A stretch of DNA of 48,398 nucleotides, taken from positions 1-48,398 of the forward strand of contig CALZHT010000019.1 of NCBI GenBank assembly GCA_945787445.1, written 5' to 3'. The stretch is from an uncultured Desulfobulbaceae bacterium. GTDB taxonomy: Bacteria > Desulfobacterota > Desulfobulbia > Desulfobulbales > CALZHT01. The translations under genes were made by a program, and so were the position numbers. A model generated the notes under the pieces. The model was given only the letters and a program-made list of their open reading frames with translations. It did no database searches and had not been told where the DNA came from. Each line of letters opens with the position of its first letter. Position 1 is the stretch's first letter. Below, in pieces: positions 1 through 6,248 of the stretch.

Positions 1-464
1 CTGATCACATTCGGAGCATTTCCAATAAATTGTAGTCATTGGATAAAATTTATATGAAGTTTCGAGCCCAACTTATTAATTATGCAGCTGCATTATTTGC
101 TGAAAAATTGTGTCATTTTTTTGTTAAAAAAGCAAGCAGTTGGCGTTGATGAAAGCGCAAGGCAAGTTTTGATTAAACCTGGAAAGGAAAAGGGCCTGGT
201 GGGTATCAGGGCTGTTGATGGATAGCAGGAAGTTTTAGTTGAACGCTACTATCAGGTGCCTCCAAGTACTTTGTAGCTATACTGTCCGTTACCGACTTGT
301 ATGAAAAGGCGTAGGCCGTAAACGTTGTTGAATTACCAGAAATAATGCTCCCGAGCTATTATTTCTAGCTTGAAAAAGCCTGTCATTCTTCTCTGGCAAC
401 AATGCTTCGCTCATTGGCCTTTCCCATTTATCTAACCGAATACAAATCTTTTATAGGAAATAAG
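1..464. other. Gene-free AT-rich left edge
   Basis: I see no convincing coding region here. The stretch is AT-rich and lies downstream of the lipoprotein gene that ends at 465. Its only clear structure is the hairpin at 338-366. A short string, gtagctatact, near 273-283 recurs near 1081-1091, which suggests fragments of the same intergenic material. Confidence 0.5.
338..366. other. Hairpin downstream of lipoprotein gene
   Basis: The arms agaaataat and attatttct enclose an inner stem gctc/gagc, giving about 13 base pairs with one bulge. It lies about 100 nt past the stop of the minus-strand gene at 465-785. No T-run follows on either strand, so it is not a canonical intrinsic terminator. It may protect an mRNA 3' end or be repeat debris. 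Confidence 0.4.
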
Positions 465-785
465 TTATTTCCAATTTCCAGATAATTGCCAATAGGTAAG
501 CACACCATTTGTAAAAGTGAGGCGAGCTGTACGCCCCTGCACTGGAACAGCCATAGCCATATTACCTACTGGCATAATCACTGAACCTCCTCCACCATAA
601 TTCCAAATGCATACTTTTGTTGATCCTGAGTCTGCACATTGAGAGGGTGGGCCGAATCTTTGAAGCGCCTCTTCGTAATTCATTTTATTCAGGCGTGAAT
701 TTAACATATCTTGTGTCTTAGTCGTGGCACACCCACTGAGGCACAAAAAAAGCGCGGCAAGAAAACAAAAAATTGCCTTTTTCAT
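465..785 (-). CDS. Small predicted lipoprotein
   Basis: A 106-residue protein with a typical lipoprotein signal: lysines at 2-3, a hydrophobic core, and lipobox LSGC with Cys19 as the lipidation site. The mature part has a short helix-forming segment (NYEEALQRFGPP) and a glycine-rich stretch (GGGGSV). It resembles the many small outer-membrane lipoproteins of the SmpA/OmlA type, where a similar FGPP-like motif occurs, but I cannot assign a family. A strong ribosome site (aggaggt) sits about 8 nt before the ATG. The upstream gap holds a long inverted repeat and a conserved dyad (973-1074). Export and lipidation are well supported; the function is unknown. Confidence 0.8.
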   Translation of the reverse strand: MKKAIFCFLAALFLCLSGCATTKTQDMLNSRLNKMNYEEALQRFGPPSQCADSGSTKVCIWNYGGGGSVIMPVGNMAMAVPVQGRTARLTFTNGVLTYWQLSGNWK

Positions 786-835
786 TTCTACGACCTCCTA
801 AGCTTTGAAAAAATATCATTAATTGGATGCATAAC

Positions 836-941
836 GGGGCCGGATGAGGAGCGCGCACTTTGCGTCTGCTCAATCCGCGTTGATGGCCATGGCGGTGCAT
901 GACCACCACGCTTCTTTTAGGCGCGCTCCTTATCCGGCCCC
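836..941. repeat. Long inverted repeat with 21-bp arms
   Basis: Arms at 836-856 and 921-941 pair over 21 positions with a single G.U-type mismatch and enclose a loop of about 64 nt. The loop contains a smaller palindrome (gccatggc). The element is GC-rich inside an AT-rich region and lies 50-155 nt upstream of the lipoprotein start at 785. It could be a mobile hairpin element or a structured leader. Confidence 0.75.
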
Positions 942-968
942 GATGGCCCCCGTTTTTTGGGGGCCATC
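942..968. other. Perfect 10-bp hairpin with T-rich loop
   Basis: The arms gatggccccc and gggggccatc pair perfectly around gtttttt. The hairpin abuts the long inverted repeat at 836-941, so the two form one compound structure. The T-run lies in the loop, not after the stem, so this does not have terminator layout. Confidence 0.7.
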
Positions 969-972
969 AAGT

Positions 973-1074
973 TATTCTACAGATCCGTATATCAGGTATT
1001 TTTTAATGATATACAGAAATCTGTCGGGCTGCTTGGTTTGAGCAAATGTCCCCGCAAGTTTTCAACTGATGCCA
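973..1074. repeat. Repeat A, copy 1, with conserved dyad
   Basis: About 100 bp that match 2068-2170 at roughly 80 percent by eye. Near its left end, at 979-1024, is a dyad: agatc and gtatatca on one arm, tgatatac and aaatct on the other, around an AT-rich centre. The dyad core is the best conserved part of the two copies. Each copy lies on the upstream side of a minus-strand gene for an exported protein. Confidence 0.7.
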
Positions 1075-1173
1075 ACATTGTGTAGCTATACTACTTATTT
1101 CATAATCAATGATTGATCCTGGATTTCTTCAACATGGATAAATAAATCTGTCCCAGTTTTCATTTTGGTAGAC

Positions 1174-2052
1174 CTATCTTTTGATTTCAAGCAACTTGCC
1201 ATCTCTCGGATCATAGAATTTTCTATTACGATTCTTAAAGTCTATCCTCCCAATGACTGTATCTTTTGATGATAAATCAAGAACTAATGCTAACCATATG
1301 TGAAATCTAAAATTATCTTCCATATCCAACATCTTAGTTTCCAATAATTTATTGTATATATTCACTCCTAACGGAAAACCGCCCTGCAAACGTTGTGGTA
1401 ACCTGCCTAATATCTCTTCATTTGTTATGCCTCGATTTAATCCAGCAAGAGTGGACGTTGCTCCCATTAGGTTAAGAACATATTTTGGTGCACTTGATGG
1501 TATTTTACTAATTTCTAAGTCCATAATTTTGGCACCCGTTATCCAACTTGCTATATCATTTTTTTTAGAATCAACACCGATAGTGCTCATCGCTTTGGAA
1601 ATTATAAAATGCTGTATTTCATTTTCTAGATTTGCTATGGACTTATGCTCTGGAAACCTTACTCTATAGAAAAATGGATAGCCAAGCACCATTAACTTTG
1701 CGTGCAGAGCCTCGTGGATCAATACACTTTCTTCTACATTTTTTGTATATATCGATATCCCATGTCTATATTCACTTGGTAAAACCCAGTATTGTGCAGA
1801 TACATTTTCAGAAACACTTCCGTTTTTCCTAGTATAATCATATTCTATCTCTAAATATTCGACACTTTGAACATCTTCGAAGATTTGCCATGTTGAATCT
1901 TCAATCTTGATGGGCAAACTCTCTCTTTCGATCTTGTTAGGTTTAAGTAATGTCTCCTGAGCTGTTTTGCTCTTGCTTTCGGTACATCCAATAGGGCTTG
2001 AGAGAACAAAACATAAGTATACGAAAGAAATAGTCTGAATTACATATTTCAT
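1174..2052 (-). CDS. Putative exported protein with HExxH motif
   Basis: A 292-residue protein with an N-terminal hydrophobic signal that ends in PIGC (Cys23), a weak lipobox, so it is probably exported and perhaps lipidated. It carries IHEALHA with His113, Glu114 and His117, the HExxH zinc-ligand pattern. A later segment (NLENEIQHFI, about 140-150) offers acidic or His candidates for a third ligand. I do not recognise the family, and the protease assignment is inference from the motif alone. Base composition is clearly more AT-rich than in the tungsten and formate genes to the right, which fits horizontal acquisition. The start codon lies 16 nt from repeat A copy 2, so that repeat probably holds its promoter region. 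Confidence 0.7.
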   Translation of the reverse strand: MKYVIQTISFVYLCFVLSSPIGCTESKSKTAQETLLKPNKIERESLPIKIEDSTWQIFEDVQSVEYLEIEYDYTRKNGSVSENVSAQYWVLPSEYRHGISIYTKNVEESVLIHEALHAKLMVLGYPFFYRVRFPEHKSIANLENEIQHFIISKAMSTIGVDSKKNDIASWITGAKIMDLEISKIPSSAPKYVLNLMGATSTLAGLNRGITNEEILGRLPQRLQGGFPLGVNIYNKLLETKMLDMEDNFRFHIWLALVLDLSSKDTVIGRIDFKNRNRKFYDPRDGKLLEIKR

Positions 2053-2067
2053 AACTATAGGTCAAAT

Positions 2068-2170
2068 TATTCCATAGATCTGTATATCAAGTATTTTTTA
2101 ATGATATACAAAAAATCTACCGGGCTCTTTGGCTTGAATATACGTCCTCGCACGCATCAACTTATGCCAA
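2068..2170. repeat. Repeat A, copy 2, with conserved dyad
   Basis: This is the second copy of the element at 973-1074 and starts 16 nt upstream of the gene at 1174-2052. The dyad spans about 2073-2120. It runs directly into repeat B copy 1, so A and B may be parts of one composite element. Confidence 0.7.
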
Positions 2171-2234
2171 ATCTCTTTAATTATTAGGAACCATAACATG
2201 TTAAAGGTTCACATTGCCAATTATAACTACGTCG
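2163..2234. repeat. Repeat B, copy 1
   Basis: About 70 bp resembling 3557-3625. Shared blocks are gccaa, ctct, aaccataacat and attgcca, each in the same order and at similar spacing. It lies downstream of the secreted-protein gene ending at 2389. Confidence 0.5.
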
Positions 2235-2388
2235 AAGGAATAAGAGAAAATGGAGGCATCGCAGCTGAAAGTTACAACACACATAACCCACCGCTTTGCC
2301 TTGGGCTTGCAGTAGGTTATGCGGCCCGAGTTGCTGAAATGGTTTGTCATTGGTACTACCTGTTGATACACTTTTATTCGTAGTCATA

Positions 2389-3066
2389 TTATTCTACTGA
2401 TAATTCGTATACAACATCTACCGAGAATATTTGAATGTTAGTGTCTATTTCACATATCGCCCCTTTAAAATGGAGCTCATGATCGCCTTCAGATAGATGC
2501 AGCATAACCCAAAACCCATCAGCCACTGCCTCCTCATCTCCTTGAAACAGGAAGGTTGGCGATTGGGTTCGAGCGATTGCGAAAGTGGAGTATAAAGCCG
2601 GAACCCCATCAACAGTAACATCCAGGTTGCAAGCACGAATGCCAGGTATGTTGTCGCTCATGATACCATCTAAGATTTCTCGCTTCTCTTCCTCTGTGCA
2701 CGGGCCCCCTAGCGGGCCATTTGCGCAAGTATCTTCGTCAGGCAAATTATTAAACCATGCGTTCACAAGAGGAAAGAAGAGATCCTTTCCTGTGGATACT
2801 ACACATCTGCGCTCTGCTGTACCACCTCCTGTTCCAGCAAGAAACCAGACAGGCCCTTTTTGCCCCAAGCTGCAATCGACATCGCCTTGCTCCCCCACCG
2901 GCGCGAATCCTTGTGATTCCAACCATTGCATCCATAATGCAGACCACTCGCCATAAGTCTTTCCATGTATTTTAGGCTGAACTTTATCAGCAGCATGGAT
3001 AAATCCAGCCGAAAAGAGGAAGATAATCCCTAAAATAACAACCACTACTCTATTTTTCCTCATCAT
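2389..3066 (-). CDS. Secreted protein under c-di-GMP riboswitch control
   Basis: A 225-residue protein with a cleavable signal peptide (positive MMRKNR, hydrophobic core, likely cut after HAA near residue 25). The mature part has YGEWSALWMQWL, GPVWFLAGTGGG, a run of cysteines (DVDCS, ERRC, DTCANG, GGPC, RACN, AICE) and a beta-rich C-terminus. I recognise this layout (an EWSA-WMQW segment, then VWFLAGT, then LFFPLVN) as a conserved secreted protein of unknown function found in diverse bacteria. The ribosome site ggagg lies 6 nt before the first ATG. The transcript would start beyond 3400 and carry the GEMM riboswitch and terminator at 3282-3392, so c-di-GMP probably sets its expression. An extracellular or surface role fits that control, but the exact function is unknown. 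Confidence 0.85.
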   Translation of the reverse strand: MMRKNRVVVVILGIIFLFSAGFIHAADKVQPKIHGKTYGEWSALWMQWLESQGFAPVGEQGDVDCSLGQKGPVWFLAGTGGGTAERRCVVSTGKDLFFPLVNAWFNNLPDEDTCANGPLGGPCTEEEKREILDGIMSDNIPGIRACNLDVTVDGVPALYSTFAIARTQSPTFLFQGDEEAVADGFWVMLHLSEGDHELHFKGAICEIDTNIQIFSVDVVYELSVE

Positions 3067-3281
3067 GATGCCCCTCCATTTGATATACTTCTTGCAGTAA
3101 CGCTCTCTTGGGAAATTTTCGTTTACATTTTATTCTCCTGTTTTGAAGGCGTCCCGCTGATTCGCGACCGCCATCAAGTCGTTGGAACGGACATTGTGCA
3201 CTGGCCCCGCAGAAACTGGCTCCTGCTCCATCAGCACCCAATTCCGCTCAACTCGGGCCGTTAGATATCACCTCCTTTCTC
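3067..3281 (-). other. Long 5' leader between terminator and start codon
   Basis: About 215 nt of leader separate the riboswitch terminator from the secreted-protein ATG. No credible gene is present. A near-perfect ribosome site (aggag) precedes an ATG that is immediately followed by TAA at 3128-3123, and another strong site (aaaggaggtgat) sits near 3267-3278 with no usable start. The leader may fold further after terminator read-through. Confidence 0.5.
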
Positions 3282-3327
3282 AAAAAAAAGACCGAGCCTA
3301 CCAAAGGTTTATCCTTCGGCAGCTCGG
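3282..3327 (-). terminator. Intrinsic terminator of the riboswitch
   Basis: Read on the minus strand, ccgagc and tgccgaagg pair with cctttggta and ggctcgg, around the loop ataaa. A tract of eight T follows after two bases. The 5' arm overlaps the 3' end of the aptamer (gccgagctgccga), so folding of the aptamer and of the terminator should be mutually exclusive or linked. That is the expected layout of an ON/OFF expression platform. Confidence 0.85.
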
Positions 3328-3392
3328 CCATCTTGTTTCTAAGACCCGCCACTTTCCGTCCCGCCTTTTCAGGCGGTTTGGCTTTATCGGAT
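3314..3392 (-). promoter_or_regulatory. c-di-GMP-I (GEMM) riboswitch aptamer
   Basis: On the minus strand the segment begins ccgataaagccaaacc, then ccgcct-GAAA-aggcgg (a six-pair stem with a GNRA tetraloop), then gggacggaaagtggc, gggtct, and closes with atggccgagctgccgaa. These blocks, their order and their spacing match the GEMM-I consensus (AAAGCCAAACC, GAAA-capped P1b, GGGACGCAAAG-like joining region, GGGTC arm, TGGCCGGGTTGCCGA-like 3' strand). The aptamer sits about 250 nt upstream of the secreted-protein start at 3066 and shares sequence with the terminator. The family assignment rests on sequence pattern, not on a covariance search. Confidence 0.85.
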
Positions 3393-3419
3393 TAATCTTC
3401 TCGCATACTTTTCTTGAAT

Positions 3420-3437
3420 CAAGTGCGATATCACTTG
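3420..3437. promoter_or_regulatory. Palindrome near a candidate -35 element
   Basis: The arms caagtg and cacttg surround cgatat. On the minus strand the sequence ttgaca (3441-3436) overlaps the end of this palindrome and could be the -35 box of the promoter driving the riboswitch transcript. No good -10 box follows at 16-18 nt. This is a possible operator that would add transcription-factor control on top of the riboswitch. Confidence 0.35.
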
Positions 3438-3556
3438 TCAAGATATTTATGTAAAAAAATAGTTAGGAAATGATACGTATACTTTAAATTCATATTCAGA
3501 TTTTGAGATTATTTGTAAATTTCAGGGGGGATGTTTGTATTCAAAGGTTTTGAATG

Positions 3557-3625
3557 ACGCCAACTCTCAGAATTTTTCAAAAACCATAACATATTAATGA
3601 CTTATATTGCCAGTCATAAGTAATT
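3557..3625. repeat. Repeat B, copy 2
   Basis: This is the second copy of the segment at 2163-2234, here downstream of tupC. Similarity is clearest from aaccataacat through attgcca. The rest of 3440-3755 is AT-rich and shows no gene. Confidence 0.45.
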
Positions 3626-3755
3626 ATTGTGGAAAGAGCTGGAAGGAGGGAATAATTTTAATTGTTGCCAAGAGATGCCACCAAATGAAAGGCTTGGCTG
3701 CACGGATTATAACATATGATTGGATCTGGCCATTATAACCGAGGCAAATTCACGA

Positions 3756-4472
3756 TCAGTAAATCATTTCCCCTGATATATATCGTTTGGCGAGATCAGA
3801 CTCCGGGTTTTTAAAAAAGCTGGTTGTTGGCGCCATCTCCGCCACTTTGCCCTGGAACAACAACACAACCCTGTCCGCAAGTCTCTTGGCCTGAAAAATA
3901 TTATGGGTGACAAGAAGTACCAGTTTCGTCTGCTGTTTCATGCCTTGGATTATCTCCTCAACGATGGCGGCATTCTCCGGATCCAATGAAGCGGTGGGCT
4001 CATCGAGCAAAACGAATTCAGGATCAACGGCCAGGGCCATTGCCAGACATAAACGTTGTGCTTCTCCGTTTGACAGGCGCAAGGCATTGGTCTTCTTGAG
4101 GTCCCAGAGGCCGACCGCCCGGATCGCTCTTTCTGCAGCCTCTTCAACCCTATTCCGCCCCACTTTTCTAATCTTCAAACCATAGGTGACGTTATGCATC
4201 ACAGTATCGTTGAATAACCCCTTGCGGTCAGGTACAAGCACGATGCGGCGGCGCAGCTTCAGGTCCCTTGCCAGAAGTTCGCTGCCATTGCGGAACTCCA
4301 CCGCTCCCGCATCAGGCGGTTCCACCTGCGAGAGAATACGCAGCAGGGTTGATTTACCGCTGCCGTTGGGACCGAGAATCGCATAGAGCAGGCCGGGCTC
4401 AAACCGTATATCCAGGTCCAGCACAGACCTCCCTTCATAATATTTCTTGACCTTGGCATGCACTTCCTTCAT
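3756..4472 (-). CDS. tupC: Tungstate ABC transporter ATPase TupC
   Basis: A 238-residue ABC ATPase that powers tungstate import with TupB and TupA. Walker A is GPNGSGKST at 34-42. The signature motif is LSNGEAQRL, where the usual LSGG has Asn for the second-last Gly-type position. Walker B with the catalytic Glu is VLLDEPTASLD, and the H-loop is LLVTHNIFQ. The length fits a single-domain ATPase without the C-terminal regulatory domain of ModC. Its ATG overlaps the tupB stop by four bases (ATGA type), so the two are translationally coupled. Specificity for tungstate rather than molybdate is inferred from the partner TupA and from the neighbouring cofactor genes. Confidence 0.92.
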   Translation of the reverse strand: MKEVHAKVKKYYEGRSVLDLDIRFEPGLLYAILGPNGSGKSTLLRILSQVEPPDAGAVEFRNGSELLARDLKLRRRIVLVPDRKGLFNDTVMHNVTYGLKIRKVGRNRVEEAAERAIRAVGLWDLKKTNALRLSNGEAQRLCLAMALAVDPEFVLLDEPTASLDPENAAIVEEIIQGMKQQTKLVLLVTHNIFQAKRLADRVVLLFQGKVAEMAPTTSFFKNPESDLAKRYISGEMIY

Positions 4473-5161
4473 CGCTTCAATCCCTTACGCTGCGCAATAT
4501 AAAAAACCGCATTCACCAGGAATGAGAGGGTCAACAGGATCATGCCCAGGGCTATAGCAAGCTCGAAATCACCCCTATCCGCCTCTAGGGCAATGGCAGT
4601 GGTCATTACCCGGGTATGATGGGCAATATTGCCGCCCACCACAAGAACGGCCCCGACCTCAGCCATCACCCTGCCGAATGCCGTGGCAATGGAAGCGATG
4701 ATCGAATACCTGGCATCCCTGAGCAAGGCTATCATGGCCTGCATGTGAGTGGCTCCAAGGCACATGGCAGTCAGCCGCACTGACGAACCTGTTGAGCTAA
4801 TGGCGGCATGGCTTACCGCAGCAACAATGGGGGTGGCGAGAATGGTCTGGGCAATGATCATGGCGGCGGGTGTATAGAGGAGGTTCAGAAAACCAAGGGG
4901 GCCGCTTCTGGAGAGGAAAATATAGAGAACAAAGCCAACGACCACCGGCGGCAGGCCGGTGAAGGTATTCAGGATGGTGACCAGAATCCCCCGGCCCGGG
5001 GGCCGATACAGTTCAATACAGGTAGTAATGCCAAGACCGAATACTGCAGCGATTATGATGGCAGTCCCGGAAACTTTGAAACTGAGCAAGACGATCTCCA
5101 GGAGATTGTGGTCAAGATGGAGGATGAGAGAAAATGCTTTGGCAAAGGCCTGCTGGAGCAT
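4469..5161 (-). CDS. tupB: Tungstate ABC transporter permease TupB
   Basis: The membrane subunit of the tungstate importer, about 230 residues from the chosen start (MLQQAFAKAF). About five hydrophobic spans are visible. The cytoplasmic coupling-loop region AAVSHAAISSTG...RLTAMCLGAT precedes AFGRVMAEVGAVLVVGGNI, which matches TupB/WtpB-type permeases. A longer frame extends upstream into tupA. I chose the Met at 5161 because it lies 2 nt after the tupA stop and begins the conserved amphipathic segment. It is the middle gene of tupA-tupB-tupC, and its stop overlaps the tupC start. Confidence 0.9.
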   Translation of the reverse strand: MLQQAFAKAFSLILHLDHNLLEIVLLSFKVSGTAIIIAAVFGLGITTCIELYRPPGRGILVTILNTFTGLPPVVVGFVLYIFLSRSGPLGFLNLLYTPAAMIIAQTILATPIVAAVSHAAISSTGSSVRLTAMCLGATHMQAMIALLRDARYSIIASIATAFGRVMAEVGAVLVVGGNIAHHTRVMTTAIALEADRGDFELAIALGMILLTLSFLVNAVFYIAQRKGLKR

Positions 5162-5165
5162 CAAC

Positions 5166-5990
5166 TTACCGCGCGTTCGGAATAAAGAGTTTATTGCCCC
5201 GTGCATCTTTAAAGGAGCCGATCACCTGCTGGCCCGCATCCGAGATAAGCCAGCGCACAAAAACCATGGCGTCTTTGTATTGTGCATGCGGATGTTTGGC
5301 CGGATTAACCGCCATGGCCCCATACTGATTAAAGAGGAGGGGATCGCCCTGGAAAATAATCGTGAGATCGAGCTTTTCCTTATCCTTTAAGGCGAGCCAG
5401 GTTCCCCTGTCCGTGAGGGTATAGGCCTTTTTTTCCGCTGCCACCCGCAACGTCTTGGCCATTCCCTGCCCCACCGACAGATACCAGTTGTGGCGGCCGG
5501 GATCAGGCCTGAAGCCGCTTTCATTCCAGAGAGCTACTTCCTTTTTATGGGTGCCGGAGTCATCTCCCCTGGAGACAAACAAAGACTGCGTGTTCCTGAT
5601 TTTTGTAAAACATTCCGCCACGATGTCGGAACTGCCCACGGCAGCAGAATCAGCCGGCGGCCCCACGATGATAAAATCGTTGTACATCACATCAAAACGG
5701 TCAACAAACCAGCCTGCTGCCATCATCTTCAACTCGGTATCTCTGGCATGCACCAGAACCATATCAACATCGCCATTCTTGCCGAGTCGGAGAGCCGCGC
5801 CCGTGCCCACCGCGACAACCTGGACTTCAATACCGCTCTCTTTTGCAAATATGGGCAGCAGATAATCAAACAGGCCGGAATTCTGCGTACTGGTTGTGGA
5901 AGCGCAACGGATTGATGCGGACCAGCACGGGGAAGTAGAAGACATAATGAAACTGAGCGCTAAAACCACAATCAGCCTCGACTTCATCAT
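5166..5990 (-). CDS. tupA: Tungstate-binding periplasmic protein TupA
   Basis: The extracytoplasmic solute-binding protein that captures tungstate, about 274 residues. A signal peptide (MMKSRLIVVLALSF, probable cleavage near CWSA-S) precedes the diagnostic TupA motif CASTTSTQNSGLFDYLL. Later segments GTGAALRLGKNGDVDMVLVHAR and FVSRGDDSGTHKKE are the oxyanion-binding loops of this family. The start is set by a strong ribosome site (ggagg, 6 nt before ATG at 5990); a longer frame reaching 6026 lacks one. With tupBC and the formate dehydrogenase cluster this argues for a tungsten-dependent enzyme. Confidence 0.93.
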   Translation of the reverse strand: MMKSRLIVVLALSFIMSSTSPCWSASIRCASTTSTQNSGLFDYLLPIFAKESGIEVQVVAVGTGAALRLGKNGDVDMVLVHARDTELKMMAAGWFVDRFDVMYNDFIIVGPPADSAAVGSSDIVAECFTKIRNTQSLFVSRGDDSGTHKKEVALWNESGFRPDPGRHNWYLSVGQGMAKTLRVAAEKKAYTLTDRGTWLALKDKEKLDLTIIFQGDPLLFNQYGAMAVNPAKHPHAQYKDAMVFVRWLISDAGQQVIGSFKDARGNKLFIPNAR

Positions 5991-6020
5991 AATCTTCCTC
6001 CTTTCCATGTTCAATTCCCT

Positions 6021-6054
6021 CTTCACTCTTCACACTTCACACTTCACACTTCAT
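6021..6054. repeat. 7-bp tandem repeat upstream of tupA
   Basis: The unit cttcaca is repeated three times without interruption, flanked by the near-copies cttcact and cttcatc. It lies about 30 nt upstream of the tupA start, in the leader. Copy number could vary by slippage and change leader length. Confidence 0.7.
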
Positions 6055-6116
6055 CATTTCAATTCAAAAAGCCTCATATCAATAGATTTTCAGTCGACGT
6101 AAAAAATACTGGTGTA

Positions 6117-6236
6117 AAATTAGTGCCTAAAGTTAAAAGATTTATATCCCTCAAGGGGAGCGCTGAAAATAGTCTGATCAGAAAAGTACCATAACTTTAG
6201 GCACTTTAGGCACTTCGAACTTTAGGCACTTTATCT
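6117..6236. repeat. Dispersed gtgcctaaagtt repeat, copy 1
   Basis: An inverted-repeat element: agtgcctaaagtt on the left, aactttaggcact on the right, followed by the direct run ggcactttaggcacttcg and another aactttaggcact. The middle holds tttatatccctcaagggg. Copies lie at 21404-21583 and 41797-41967. This copy abuts the moaA stop at 6249. Confidence 0.85.
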
Positions 6237-6248
6237 GAAATCATCCCC

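Noticed and set aside
836-968. The compound hairpin as an integron attC site
   Set aside because: The right end lacks the GTTRRRY core and the left end lacks its RYYYAAC partner, and no integrase gene is seen.
711-1041. Small open frames on both strands around the 836-941 inverted repeat
   Set aside because: They lie within the palindromic sequence, overlap on both strands and lack ribosome sites.
3123-3128. ATG-TAA start-stop mini-ORF with a good ribosome site in the riboswitch leader
   Set aside because: The pattern is real but could be chance; nothing else supports a regulatory role, so it is only mentioned in the leader entry.
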